Shown here piece after piece: positions 43,938 to 53,362 of a DNA stretch of 64,000 bases (within the stretch, counting starts at the first letter, position 1; the number at the start of each line of letters is the position of its first letter). A program made the position numbers and the translations under genes. The DNA lies in the NCBI GenBank assembly GCA_963713625.1, contig CAVQMN010000004.1:868001-932000 (forward strand), in the 5' to 3' direction. Under the pieces are notes generated by a model. That model had not been told where the DNA came from. It did no database searches and saw only the letters and a program-made list of their open reading frames with translations. The DNA is from Bog-756 sp963713625. GTDB taxonomy: Bacteria > Actinomycetota > Acidimicrobiia > Acidimicrobiales > RAAP-2.

Positions 43938-44854
43938 GCGGGCCGACGGAAGGGACGTACGACGAGTTCTCGCTCTTCGAGGAGAACGCCAGCGAGGCGG
44001 GACTTCCCTGGTCGGGTCGGCCAACCGTGCGCCGCGAGGCGATCGACGTCGACAACGGCCGGAAGGTGAGCGCCCTGGTCTGGGGATCAGAGCCGGCCAG
44101 GATGGTGTTCATCCACGGCGGGGGCCAGAACGCCCATACCTGGGACACGGTGGCCCTGGCCCTGGACGTGCCCCTGGTGGCCGTCGATCTGCCCGGGCAC
44201 GGGCACTCCGACTGGCCCGGGGACAGCCGCGCGCTCGATCCGGGCGCCATGGCCGAGGACGTGGCCACGGTCGTGGCCCGACTGGCCCCTGACGCGGGCA
44301 TGGTGGTGGGTATGTCGCTCGGCGGCCTGACCGCCATCGCTCTGGCCGGCCGGCATCCCGGTTCGGTCCGGCGCCTGGCCCTGGTGGACATCACTCCGGG
44401 GGTCGATCACGACAAGAGCTCCGACATCGCCGCCTTTCTCGCCGGTCCGGAGACCTTCGCCTCCTTCGACGAGATCCTCGAACGGACCATTCAGTTCAAC
44501 CCCACCCGATCCGAGTCCTCCCTGCGCCGCGGGGTACTCCACAACGCGGTCCAACGCGAGGACGGAACCTGGACCTGGCGCCACCAACTGGGTCGTCCCA
44601 CCCGGGCCTCGGGGCTCCACGTGGACTCGCTCGACTTCGATTCGCTCTGGGACGAACTGGAGCAGATCAGGGTGCCCGTGCTGTTGGCCCGGGGCAAGCT
44701 CTCCCCGGTGGTCGACGACACCGACGAAGCCGAGTTCCGCCGGCGCCGACCGACCGACCGGGTGGTGACGGTCGACGGCGCCGGCCACAGCATCCAAGGG
44801 GACCAGCCGGTCGAGCTGGCCCGTATCCTCAGCGAGTTCTTCGCCGGGACCTGA
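43934..44854 (+). CDS. Alpha/beta hydrolase
   Basis: A 306-residue serine hydrolase with oxyanion segment HGGGQNAHTW, nucleophile Ser128 in GMSLGG, acid region near RGKLSPVVDD and catalytic His in GAGHSIQGD. GTG 43934 overlaps the LLM stop by four bases. It could act on the product of the LLM enzyme. Its end is three bases from the convergent lon stop. Confidence 0.85.
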   Translation: MSGPTEGTYDEFSLFEENASEAGLPWSGRPTVRREAIDVDNGRKVSALVWGSEPARMVFIHGGGQNAHTWDTVALALDVPLVAVDLPGHGHSDWPGDSRALDPGAMAEDVATVVARLAPDAGMVVGMSLGGLTAIALAGRHPGSVRRLALVDITPGVDHDKSSDIAAFLAGPETFASFDEILERTIQFNPTRSESSLRRGVLHNAVQREDGTWTWRHQLGRPTRASGLHVDSLDFDSLWDELEQIRVPVLLARGKLSPVVDDTDEAEFRRRRPTDRVVTVDGAGHSIQGDQPVELARILSEFFAGT

Positions 44855-44857
44855 CGG

Positions 44858-47233
44858 TCAGGCGGCAACCCGACGGCCGTCGGCCGCGCTGTCCGATGAT
44901 CCCGTCGTCGCCGCGGTTTCAGGGGACAACGCCGCGTCGAGCACCTCACTGATGTCCGAGGCCAGATGGAAGGTCATCTCCTGGCGCACGGCATCGGGGA
45001 CGTCCTCGAGGTCGGGTCCGTTGCGTATGGGAAGCACGACATCGGTCAACCCGGCCCGGTGGGCGGCGAGCACCTTCTGGCGAACGCCGCCGATGGGCAG
45101 GACCCGGCCCTGGAGCGTGACCTCACCGGTCATGCCCAGCACCGATCTGACCGGGACGTCGCGGAGCAGGCTCACCAACGCGGTGGTCATGGTGACACCG
45201 GCGGACGGCCCGTCCTTCGGAATGGCCCCGGCGGGGACGTGCACATGGAACCGTTTCCCGGCGAAGACCGTCGGGTCGATGCCCAACTCCGGCGCGTGCG
45301 ACCGCACATAGGACAGGGCGATCTCCGCCGACTCCTTCATGACGTCCCCCAGCTGCCCGGTGAGGGTCAGTCCTTCCGGCCCGTCCATCATGGTGGCCTC
45401 GACGTAGAGCACGTCACCACCGGTGCCGGTGACAGCCAAGCCGGTGGCCACCCCCGGGACCGCGGTCCGGTCGGCCGCTTCGAAGAAGAAGCGCGGACGC
45501 CCGAGCCACTCGCGGACATCGTCGGCGTCGACCGTCAAGGGCGACTCGGTGCCGTCGGCGGCAATGCGGGCCGCGACCTTGCGCAGCAGCCGGCCGAGCT
45601 CGCGTTCGAGCGAGCGGACACCGGCTTCACGGGTGTAGTCACCCACGATGGCCCGAAGGGCGCCATCGGTGATCACGACCTCCTCCGCGCCGAGCGCGGC
45701 CCGCTCGAGCTGGCGCCCGACCAGGTGGTGGCGGGCGATCGCCACCTTCTCATCCTCGGTGTAGCCGTCGAGACGGATGACCTCCATCCGGTCGAGCAGG
45801 GCTCCGGGGATGGTGTCGACCATGTTGGCGGTGGCGATGAACAGGACCTTGGACAGATCCAGCTCGACCTCGAGGTAGTGGTCGCGGAACGTGTGGTTCT
45901 GAGCGGGATCCAGCACCTCGAGCAGGGCCGAGGACGGGTCTCCCCGGTAGTCGGCGCCGAGCTTGTCCACCTCGTCGAGGACGATCACCGGGTTCATCGT
46001 CCCGGCCTCGCGCAGGGCGCGCACCAGCCGTCCGGGCTGGGCGCCCACGTAGGTCCGTCGGTGACCCCTGATTTCGGCCTCGTCGCGCACACCACCCAGT
46101 GCCACCCGGACGAAGGACCGTCCGAGAGCCCTGGCCACCGACTCCCCCAAGGACGTCTTGCCCACGCCCGGGGGACCGACCAGGGCCAGGATGGCGCCCG
46201 CCCCCCGTCCACCGACCGGAGCCAGGCCGCGCTCGGCCTGGAGCTTGCGCACGGCCAGATGCTCGAGGATGCGGTCCTTCACGTCACGCAGTCCGTCGTG
46301 GTCCTCATCGAGGATGCGCGACGCCTCGACCACGTCGAGCCGATCGTCGGACTCCTCGCCCCATGGAAGCTCGAGGACGGTGTCCAGCCAGGTCCGGATC
46401 CAGCCGTGCTCCGGGTTCTGCTCGCTCATCCGCTCCAGCTTGTCGATCTCGCGGTCGACGGCTTTCCGCACGCCTTCGGGCAGGTCTGCACCCTCTACCC
46501 GGCCCCGGTAGTCGTCGGGCGCGCTCTCGTCGTCGCCGCCGAGCTGCCCCAGCTCTTTCCGGATGGACTCGAGCTGGCGCCGCAACAGGAACTCACGCTG
46601 GGTCTTTTCCATGCCCTCTTCGACATCGGTCTTGATCCGCTCGCGCAGGGTCAGATCGGCCAGCACCTCGCGAGCCCAGGCGATCACCATGCGCAACCGC
46701 TGCTCGACGTCGATGGTCTCGAGCACCTCGACCTTCTGGGCCAGGGACAGGTCGGGCGAATACCCGGACATGTCGGCCATCCGGCCCGGATCGGTCACGT
46801 CGGCCAGTCGTTCGGCCAGCCGGCCCGCACCCCTGCCCAACAGGATGTTCTCAACCACGGCGCGGTACTCGCGGGCCAGCTCCGTGGCCTCATCGGTGAC
46901 CGGGGGCTCCGGGATGTGTTCGACCTCGACCCAGAGGGCCTGTCCGGTGCCGGGCACGGCCGTGCCCAGCCGGGCCCGATCGATGCCCCGCACGGCCACC
47001 GCCGGCATCCCACCGGGCAGCTCACCTGTCTCCATGACCTCGGCCACCACCCCGACCGTGGCGTACCGGCCGTCGATGAAGGGGACGATGACGAAATGGC
47101 CCCCGGCCGCTTCCGCGGCTTCGGCCGCCGCCTTGGCCTCGTCCGACTCGAGGGCCATGGTGAAGACCATGCCCGGGAGCACCACCCCCGATGTCAGGGG
47201 CAGCAGTGGCAGGTTTTCAGTCAATTCATCCAT
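44858..47233 (-). CDS. lon: ATP-dependent protease Lon
   Basis: A 791-residue Lon protease of the cytosol. An N-terminal substrate domain (LPLLPLTSGVVLPGMVF) precedes the AAA+ domain with Walker A GPPGVGKTSLGESVA and Walker B VIVLDEVDKL. The protease domain has the Ser-Lys dyad (DGPSAGVTMT and GVRQKVLAAHRAG). ATG 47233 is chosen because CGGAGG lies five bases before and the domain starts at once; a start at 47257 is possible. The large plus-strand open frame over it is a shadow. No heat-shock operator was found upstream. Confidence 0.95.
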   Translation of the reverse strand: MDELTENLPLLPLTSGVVLPGMVFTMALESDEAKAAAEAAEAAGGHFVIVPFIDGRYATVGVVAEVMETGELPGGMPAVAVRGIDRARLGTAVPGTGQALWVEVEHIPEPPVTDEATELAREYRAVVENILLGRGAGRLAERLADVTDPGRMADMSGYSPDLSLAQKVEVLETIDVEQRLRMVIAWAREVLADLTLRERIKTDVEEGMEKTQREFLLRRQLESIRKELGQLGGDDESAPDDYRGRVEGADLPEGVRKAVDREIDKLERMSEQNPEHGWIRTWLDTVLELPWGEESDDRLDVVEASRILDEDHDGLRDVKDRILEHLAVRKLQAERGLAPVGGRGAGAILALVGPPGVGKTSLGESVARALGRSFVRVALGGVRDEAEIRGHRRTYVGAQPGRLVRALREAGTMNPVIVLDEVDKLGADYRGDPSSALLEVLDPAQNHTFRDHYLEVELDLSKVLFIATANMVDTIPGALLDRMEVIRLDGYTEDEKVAIARHHLVGRQLERAALGAEEVVITDGALRAIVGDYTREAGVRSLERELGRLLRKVAARIAADGTESPLTVDADDVREWLGRPRFFFEAADRTAVPGVATGLAVTGTGGDVLYVEATMMDGPEGLTLTGQLGDVMKESAEIALSYVRSHAPELGIDPTVFAGKRFHVHVPAGAIPKDGPSAGVTMTTALVSLLRDVPVRSVLGMTGEVTLQGRVLPIGGVRQKVLAAHRAGLTDVVLPIRNGPDLEDVPDAVRQEMTFHLASDISEVLDAALSPETAATTGSSDSAADGRRVAA

Positions 47234-47391
47234 CGTTCCTCCGAATGTCAACGGCAATAACTCGTTGCGTGGTCAACAAATAAGACGAACGTGTATTCCC
47301 CTTTCCACCCCTGGGCCCGGTGACCTGGGTGTCAGGACCGGCCGTCCCCAAACCCGGTACCGACCGGAAACACGCCGGCAATCTGGAGGAA

Positions 47392-49200
47392 ATGCAGGTA
47401 GGGCACCATATCGGGATGGACCAGGCCCGCGACCAGCCCCAGGAGGGCCATGTGATCGTCTGTGGCCTCCAGGGTGTGGGTCTGCGAATGGTGGAACAGC
47501 TCCATCAGGCCGGGGTGGACGTGGTGGTGGTCGACGACGAGCCTGAGCAGCGGCTGGTGCGGGTGGTCGAGGCCTGGGACATCCCCTACATCGTGGGCAG
47601 CCCCCGCTTCATCGGCGTGCTCGAGAAGGCGGGATTGTCGACCGCCCGCGCCGTCGTCTGCGCCGAGCGCACCGAGGTCCAGACGCTGGAGACCGCCCTC
47701 CTCATCAGCGAGCTCCGCCCCGAGATACGGGTGGTCGTGCAGCTGGCCAACGCCGCGGTGGGAGCGGCTGTCTCCCAGGTCACCGGGCCCGGCACCGTGC
47801 TCGACGTGGCCGCCCTGGCCGCACCCTCCATCGTCGAGGCCTGTCTGGGCAGCGATTCGTTCCAGATCGAGCTGGCCGGGACCAGGTTCGAAACGGCCGA
47901 GGTCGAGGTGGAACGGTATGCGTCACTGCGGGCGCTGTTCGGGGCCCTGGCCCCGGTGGCCGTGGTGGCCGCCGACGAATCGGCCACCGTGGCCTGCCCG
48001 GGCCGCGATCACATGGTGTCGATCGGGGACAGGGTCACCGTGCTCGGTACCCCCGAGGAGCTCGGCGAAGCCGGGGTGGCCGTGGCGGCCGATGACGGCC
48101 TGGGTCTCAGGTCCGGGACCTCGACCGGACCCGGGCTGGTGCGCCGCGTGGTGGGCGTGGTGGGTTCGGACGCCAACCGGATTCTGCGGGTGGCCGTGGT
48201 CGCCGCCCTGGTGCTCGTGGTGGTCTCGGTGGTGATCCTCCGGCTGGGCTACCGGGGTCCGCACGGCGCTCACCTGAGTGTGCTGTCCGCCCTGTACTTC
48301 ACAGTCGAGACCATCTCCACGGTGGGTTTCGGGGACTACAGCTTCTCGGGCCAGTCGACCGGGATCCTCGTGTTCGGGGTCTTCCTGATCGTGATGGGGG
48401 CCACCATGCTCACAACCATCTTCGCCCTCATCACCAACCTCTTGGTGTCGTGGCGGATCGAACAGTCCCTGGGGCGCCAGAACCTGGTGGGCATGCAGGG
48501 CCACGTCGTGGTGATCGGGCTCGGCTCGGTGGGCATCCGCGTCCTCGAAGGCCTGCAGGCCAAGGGGCGGGACGTGGTGGTGGTCGAGCGCAACGAGAAC
48601 AACCGGTTCCTGAACCAGGCGCGGGCCCGCGGGGTTCCGGTGCTCATCGCCGACTCCACCCAACGCCAGACCCTCGAGGACGCCAACGTGCACGAGGCGG
48701 CGGCCGTGGCCGTCCTGACCAGCGACGACCTCACCAACATCGAGACGGGGCTGGCCGTCCGCGACTACCTGGGCGAGAGGTGGGTCAGCGTCCCGGTGGT
48801 GCTCCGGGTCTTCGACCGCGACCTCGGCCACACCGTCGAGCACCACTTCGACTTCCGCCACGTGCGCTCGACGTCGGCCCTGGCCGCCCCCCGTTTCGTG
48901 GGTGCCGCCCTCGGCCTCGACATCCTCGGTTCGTTCACCGTGGGCGGGCAGCCCTTTCTGGTCGGGCGGCTGACCGTGGCCCCGGGGCGCGGCCTCGACG
49001 GGCTGGCCATGCAGGACCTGCCCGCCCAGACCCGGGTGATCGCGCTGAGCCGGGCCGCCGACGGGGGCCGACTCGAGCACCCGCCCCGGCGGGGCACCCG
49101 CTTCGCTCCGGGCGACCAGGCCTACCTGCTGGGTCCCTACGAAGAGCTCCTGCGGGTCCTTCGCCACCAGCACGAGGGTGATGTCGGGACCGGGGTGTAA
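47392..49200 (+). CDS. Potassium channel with RCK/TrkA-N domains at both ends
   Basis: A roughly 602-residue ion channel protein. An N-terminal TrkA-N domain (HVIVCGLQGVGLRMVEQLHQ) is followed by a transmembrane helix (VAVVAALVLVVVSVVILRLG), a pore with the potassium filter TVGFGDY, a second helix (VFGVFLIVMGATMLTTIF), and a second TrkA-N domain (HVVVIGLGSVGIRVLEGLQ). The usual MthK type has only the C-terminal RCK. The start is uncertain: ATG 47392 has GGAGGA just two bases upstream; GTG 47320 and ATG 47416 are alternatives. It lies between lon and the pst operon. Confidence 0.88.
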   Translation: MQVGHHIGMDQARDQPQEGHVIVCGLQGVGLRMVEQLHQAGVDVVVVDDEPEQRLVRVVEAWDIPYIVGSPRFIGVLEKAGLSTARAVVCAERTEVQTLETALLISELRPEIRVVVQLANAAVGAAVSQVTGPGTVLDVAALAAPSIVEACLGSDSFQIELAGTRFETAEVEVERYASLRALFGALAPVAVVAADESATVACPGRDHMVSIGDRVTVLGTPEELGEAGVAVAADDGLGLRSGTSTGPGLVRRVVGVVGSDANRILRVAVVAALVLVVVSVVILRLGYRGPHGAHLSVLSALYFTVETISTVGFGDYSFSGQSTGILVFGVFLIVMGATMLTTIFALITNLLVSWRIEQSLGRQNLVGMQGHVVVIGLGSVGIRVLEGLQAKGRDVVVVERNENNRFLNQARARGVPVLIADSTQRQTLEDANVHEAAAVAVLTSDDLTNIETGLAVRDYLGERWVSVPVVLRVFDRDLGHTVEHHFDFRHVRSTSALAAPRFVGAALGLDILGSFTVGGQPFLVGRLTVAPGRGLDGLAMQDLPAQTRVIALSRAADGGRLEHPPRRGTRFAPGDQAYLLGPYEELLRVLRHQHEGDVGTGV

Positions 49201-49208
49201 CGGAATGA

Positions 49209-49274
49209 GTTCATCGCAAGAGCACCTGATGTTTGTGCTGCGTTCACTGGAGGTTCGCCGGACGTTCATCTGCG
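49209..49274 (+). promoter_or_regulatory. Phased 11-bp repeat array (PHO box) upstream of pstS
   Basis: Six consecutive 11-base units start at 49209, 49220, 49231, 49242, 49253 and 49264. Units 1, 4, 5 and 6 read GTTCATC, GTTCACT, GTTCGCC, GTTCATC at their start; units 2 and 3 keep the G and partial CACC/GTT. This fits PhoP binding sites of actinobacteria (direct repeats of GTTCACC-N4). A TACGGT at 49280-49285 may be the -10. Control by the linked response regulator is inferred. Confidence 0.8.
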
Positions 49275-49291
49275 CTGAGTACGGTCCAAGC

Positions 49292-49318
49292 GGGGTGCTT
49301 CTTGCACCTCTTTATTTT
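49292..49318 (+). terminator. Terminator-like hairpin in the pstS leader
   Basis: GGTGC at 49294-49298 and GCACC at 49304-49308 pair around a TTCTT loop; flanking G-T and G-C pairs extend the stem to 49292-49310. It is followed by a T-rich stretch through 49318. It lies between the PHO box and pstS, so it either ends transcription from the channel gene or attenuates pst. Confidence 0.5.
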
Positions 49319-49368
49319 GCGGCCGGAACGACTGGCCGCAGGACGCCGACACGGAGGTTCCGACACCA

Positions 49369-50559
49369 GTGGACTCAGTCATGACCCCCAGCACACAGAC
49401 GGGCACCCGCCGCAAGGCCATCCAACTCCTGGCCGTGGGCCTGGTGGCCGCAGGCACACTGCTGGCGGCCTGCAGCTCATCGTCCACGCCCACCACCACC
49501 ACGGTGCCCCCGGGAGGCAAGCTGAGCTCCAGCAACGCCGCCTTCATCGCCGCCGACCTCACCGCCCCGGCCGGTTCGTTGACCGCGGCCGGGTCGACCT
49601 TCGTCCAGCCCTTCTTCACCAAGGCCTTCTACACCTATACCGGCCTGAACCACGGCCTGCAGGTCAACTACTCGGGTGTGGGCAGCGGCGACGGCATCTC
49701 CGACTTCCAGGCCGGGACGGTCGACTTCGCCGCCTCCGACGTGCCCATGTCGTCCTCCGACCTGGCCAAGATGCCGGCCTCGTCGGGCCCGGTGATCCAG
49801 ATCCCGGACATTCTCGGTGGTGTGAGCATCTCCTACAACCTCCCGGGCGTGACCAAGCGGCTCCGGCTGGACGCCCCCACGCTGGCGGGGATCTTCGACG
49901 GTTCCATCAAGACCTGGAACGCGTCGCAGATCAAGGCGCTCAACCCCGGAGTGACCCTGCCTTCGAACAGCATCGTGCCCGAGGTGCGGGCCGACAGCTC
50001 GGGCACCACCTACATCTACACGGACTATCTGGCCACGGCCGCCCCGACGGTGTGGAAGCTCGGGACCAGCAAGACCATCGCCTGGCCGTCGGTGGCCATC
50101 CAGACGCCGAAGAACTCGGGGGTGGCGTCGAGCATCAAGTCGACCCCGTACTCGATCGGCTACATCGAGCTGGCCTACGCCATCCAGAACAACTTCACGT
50201 TCGCGGCCATCAAGAACGCGGCCGGAGCCTTCGTGGTGCCCTCGGGGGCCACGGTGGCCGCCGACGCCGATCAGAAGCTCGCCGTCACCTCGACCGACTT
50301 CTCCATCGTCAATGAGCCGGGGGCGACCAGCTACCCGATCGCCGGCTACAGCTGGGCCATCCTGCTCCAGCACCAGAAGAGCACGACGACCGGCACCCAG
50401 GTGGTCAAAGTCCTCGACTGGACCACCCATACCGGTGGCGGCCAGGATCAGGCGGCCGGGCTCGGCTACGTCCCGCTCCCGCCCGGTCTCCAGAACTCGA
50501 ACCGGACGGCGCTACTGACCGTGACAGGCCCGAGTGGGCAGACACTGCTGACCAAGTGA
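49369..50559 (+). CDS. pstS: Phosphate ABC transporter substrate-binding lipoprotein PstS
   Basis: PstS captures phosphate outside the membrane. The 396-residue product has a lipoprotein signal (KAIQLLAVGLVAAGTLLAAC, lipobox LAAC) and the phosphate-binding segments GSLTAAGSTFVQPFF, FAASDVPMSSS, and ADSSGTTYIYTDYL. It starts at GTG 49369 with GGAGG 11 bases upstream; ATG 49381 in frame is possible. It is first in pstS-pstC-pstA-pstB and is preceded by the PHO box. Confidence 0.94.
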   Translation: MDSVMTPSTQTGTRRKAIQLLAVGLVAAGTLLAACSSSSTPTTTTVPPGGKLSSSNAAFIAADLTAPAGSLTAAGSTFVQPFFTKAFYTYTGLNHGLQVNYSGVGSGDGISDFQAGTVDFAASDVPMSSSDLAKMPASSGPVIQIPDILGGVSISYNLPGVTKRLRLDAPTLAGIFDGSIKTWNASQIKALNPGVTLPSNSIVPEVRADSSGTTYIYTDYLATAAPTVWKLGTSKTIAWPSVAIQTPKNSGVASSIKSTPYSIGYIELAYAIQNNFTFAAIKNAAGAFVVPSGATVAADADQKLAVTSTDFSIVNEPGATSYPIAGYSWAILLQHQKSTTTGTQVVKVLDWTTHTGGGQDQAAGLGYVPLPPGLQNSNRTALLTVTGPSGQTLLTK

Positions 50560-50605
50560 ACCCCCGGGTCCCGGACCCACTGCCGTGAGGGGCTGACCGA
50601 ACACC

Positions 50606-51580
50606 GTGACCACCGTCGACACTGCGACACCAGAGGTCCAAAAGGCCGGGCGTCGTTACTCGCTGCCCAACGGGCCCTATCGCGGACTGCTGATCGCCGC
50701 TGCCGCGGTGTTCGTGGCCCTGGTCGGGTGGTACCTGGTGTCGATCATCGTCCAGTCCAAGCCGGCCTTCTCCACGCTCGGATTCTCCTGGATCTTCGAG
50801 AAGGTCTGGAACCCGAACCGGAACAAGTACGGACTGCTCCCCTTCATCCTGGGGACGTTCGAGACCACGGCCATCGCCCTGGTCCTGGCCGTGCCCATCG
50901 GCCTGGGCACCGCCATCGCCCTGGCCCACCTCGTCCCCGACCGGATGCGACCGCCGCTGTCCACCGCGGTGGAGCTGCTGGCCGCGGTGCCCAGCGTGGT
51001 CTACGGGCTGTGGGGACTGATCGTGCTGGCCCCGGTGTTCCGGAGCACGGTCGAGCCGTTCCTCACCTCGGTGCTCGGATGGACCGGGCTGTTCAACGGC
51101 CCCAATGACGGGGTCGGGGTCCTCCTGGCCGGGGTCATCCTGTTCGTGATGGTGCTGCCGACCATGGTGGCCATCTCCCGCGACGTACTGGTGGTCGTGC
51201 CCAAGGAGCAGGTGGAAGGAGCACTGGCCCTGGGCGCCACCCGTTGGCAGGTGCTGCGCAAGGTGGTCGTCCCCGGCGCCCGCACCGGCATCCTCGGCGG
51301 ATTCACCCTGGCCATGGGCCGGGCGCTGGGCGAGACGGTGGCCGTGGCCCTGGTCATCGGCAACTCGCCGTACATCGCCCACTCGATCAAGGCACCGGCG
51401 GCCACCCTGGCCTCGCTCATCGTGAACAACTTCGGCGAGGCCACCGGAACCGAGCTGTCGGCCCTGTTCGGCGCGGCGTTGGTCCTGCTGGTCATCGGGA
51501 TCACGGTCAATGCGCTGGCGCGGTGGTTGGTCCGGTCGTCGGCCCGGGCCGCCACTCCGGCCACGGCGGTGGTGGCCTGA
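50606..51580 (+). CDS. pstC: Phosphate ABC transporter permease PstC
   Basis: PstC is one of two membrane channel subunits. The 324-residue product has about six membrane helices, the family segments LLPFILGTFETTAIALVLAV, AAVPSVVYGLWGLIVLAPV, and the permease loop EGALALGATRWQVLRKVVVP (EAA motif). GTG 50606 is 46 bp after pstS. Its stop overlaps the pstA start (TGATG). Confidence 0.95.
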   Translation: MTTVDTATPEVQKAGRRYSLPNGPYRGLLIAAAAVFVALVGWYLVSIIVQSKPAFSTLGFSWIFEKVWNPNRNKYGLLPFILGTFETTAIALVLAVPIGLGTAIALAHLVPDRMRPPLSTAVELLAAVPSVVYGLWGLIVLAPVFRSTVEPFLTSVLGWTGLFNGPNDGVGVLLAGVILFVMVLPTMVAISRDVLVVVPKEQVEGALALGATRWQVLRKVVVPGARTGILGGFTLAMGRALGETVAVALVIGNSPYIAHSIKAPAATLASLIVNNFGEATGTELSALFGAALVLLVIGITVNALARWLVRSSARAATPATAVVA

Positions 51581-52494
51581 TGGCGTCGACCCTCGCCTTC
51601 GACGCTCCGCTCGACCCGATGCTCCAGCGCCGTCAGGAGATCCAGGCGGTGGCGGCGGCCAGTCTGCGCCGGCGGCGGAACTATTCGAGGATCGCCGTCG
51701 GCGTGTGCTGGCTGTTCCTGGGCATCGCCATCGTCCCGCTGGTGGCCGTGGTCGCTTACGTGGTGATCAAAGGCCTTCCCGCCTGGAACGTGGATTTCTT
51801 CACCCACGCCACCACACCGGAGGGAATACCCGGCGGCGGCGTGGCCAACGCCATCGTGGGCACCGCCTTGATCGGACTCATCGCCACGGCGGTCACCGTG
51901 CCCCTCGGGCTCACCTGCGGACTGTTCCTGGCCTCATCGGAGGGCAGGATCGCCTCGGCCGTGCGCTTCACGGCCGATGTCATGACCGGGGTCCCTTCCA
52001 TCACCATCGGCATCTTCGGCTACATCGCCATCGTCAAGAACTTCGGCTTCAGCGGACTGGCCGGCGCCTTCGCGGTCGGGATCGTGATGCTGCCGGTGAT
52101 CATCCGGGCCGGTGAGACGGCCTACCGGGGGGTGCCCCACAGCCTCAACGAGGCCGCCCTGGCCCTCGGGGCCCGTAACTCCACCATCGCCAGGCGGGTG
52201 GTGGTCCCCTCAGCCATGCCCGGGGTGATCACCGGGGTGCTGCTGGCCGTGGCCCGCGGCCTGGGTGAGACCGCGCCCCTGTTGCTGACCATCTTCGGAA
52301 ACCAGTACATGCAGTGGAACCCGACCAAAGCGATCGACGCCCTGCCCCTGGTGATCTTCTACAACAGCAGCCAGCCCTACGCCGATCTGGTCCAGGTCGC
52401 CTGGGGGGCCGCGCTGCTGCTGATGGTGGTGGTTCTGCTGCTCAGTATCGGCAGCCGGGTCACCGCCGCATTCCTACGGAGGGAGAAACGATGA
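51580..52494 (+). CDS. pstA: Phosphate ABC transporter permease PstA
   Basis: PstA pairs with PstC. The 304-residue product has a hydrophilic N-terminus and about six helices. The family segments FTHATTPEGIPGGGVANAIV, DVMTGVPSITIGIFGYIAIV and the EAA loop NEAALALGARNSTIARRVVV are present. ATG 51580 overlaps the pstC stop. A longer upstream frame is a shadow in pstC. It is followed by pstB with a four-base overlap. Confidence 0.95.
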   Translation: MASTLAFDAPLDPMLQRRQEIQAVAAASLRRRRNYSRIAVGVCWLFLGIAIVPLVAVVAYVVIKGLPAWNVDFFTHATTPEGIPGGGVANAIVGTALIGLIATAVTVPLGLTCGLFLASSEGRIASAVRFTADVMTGVPSITIGIFGYIAIVKNFGFSGLAGAFAVGIVMLPVIIRAGETAYRGVPHSLNEAALALGARNSTIARRVVVPSAMPGVITGVLLAVARGLGETAPLLLTIFGNQYMQWNPTKAIDALPLVIFYNSSQPYADLVQVAWGAALLLMVVVLLLSIGSRVTAAFLRREKR

Positions 52495-53351
52495 TCGATC
52501 CTGTCCCCCCGGCCTCGGCGACCGTGGAAGAGGGTGTGACGGTGAACACCGGCGAAGTGCTGATCGAGGAACCGGTGGGCGATCCGGTCATGCGGCTGCG
52601 GGATGTGGCCGTCACCTTCTCGGGACGCACCGCGGTCAGGGGTGTCTCCTTCGATGTCCACCCCGGTGAGATCACCGCCCTCATCGGCCCGTCCGGGTCC
52701 GGCAAGACGACGCTGCTCCGCGCCCTCAACCGGATGCAGGATACGGTCCGGGCCGCATCGGTCACCGGCAGTATCCGGCTCGGCGATCTCGACGTCTATG
52801 CCCCGTCCACCGACGCCACCCTGCTCCGCACGCGGGTGGGCATGGTCTTCCAGCGGCCCAATCCCTTCCCCACCATGAGCATCTACGAGAACGCCGTGGC
52901 CGGGCTCAGGTTCAACGGGGTGCGCAAGAAGTCGCTCCTCGACGAGGCGGCGGAGTCGGCCCTCATCGCCGCCGCCCTGTGGGACAGCGTGCGGGATCGG
53001 CTGAAGACCCACGCCAGCACCCTCTCGGGTGGCGAGCAGCAGCGTCTGTGCATCGCCCGGGCCCTGGCCGTCGAGCCCGAGGTGCTGCTGATGGACGAGC
53101 CCACGTCGGCGCTCGACCCCATCGCCACCAAGCGGATCGAGGAACTGGTCGGGGAGCTCAAGCACCGGGTGACCATCGTCATCGTCACCCACAACATGCA
53201 ACAGGCCATGCGGGTCTCCGACCGCTGTGCTTTCCTGCTGATGGGCGAGGACAAAGCCGGCGAGCTCGTCGAGTTCGGTCCGACCGCCAAGCTGTTCAGC
53301 GAACCCACCGACCCCCGGACCCTCGACTACGTGAACGGGCGGTTCGGCTGA
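52491..53351 (+). CDS. pstB: Phosphate ABC transporter ATP-binding protein PstB
   Basis: PstB powers phosphate uptake. The 286-residue ATPase has Walker A GPSGSGKTTLLRALN, Q-loop VFQRPNPFPTM, the signature LSGGEQQRLCIARAL, Walker B VLLMDEPTSALDP and the switch His in IVTHNMQQA. An N-terminal extension of about 35 residues precedes the family start. ATG 52491 overlaps the pstA stop. The stop is 11 bp from the convergent regulator gene. No phoU follows. Confidence 0.96.
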   Translation: MIDPVPPASATVEEGVTVNTGEVLIEEPVGDPVMRLRDVAVTFSGRTAVRGVSFDVHPGEITALIGPSGSGKTTLLRALNRMQDTVRAASVTGSIRLGDLDVYAPSTDATLLRTRVGMVFQRPNPFPTMSIYENAVAGLRFNGVRKKSLLDEAAESALIAAALWDSVRDRLKTHASTLSGGEQQRLCIARALAVEPEVLLMDEPTSALDPIATKRIEELVGELKHRVTIVIVTHNMQQAMRVSDRCAFLLMGEDKAGELVEFGPTAKLFSEPTDPRTLDYVNGRFG

Positions 53352-53362
53352 GCCGATCGTGA

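Noticed and set aside
44966..47260. 764-residue plus-strand open frame
   Set aside because: Shadow of lon, with low-complexity His/Asp/Gly-rich composition.
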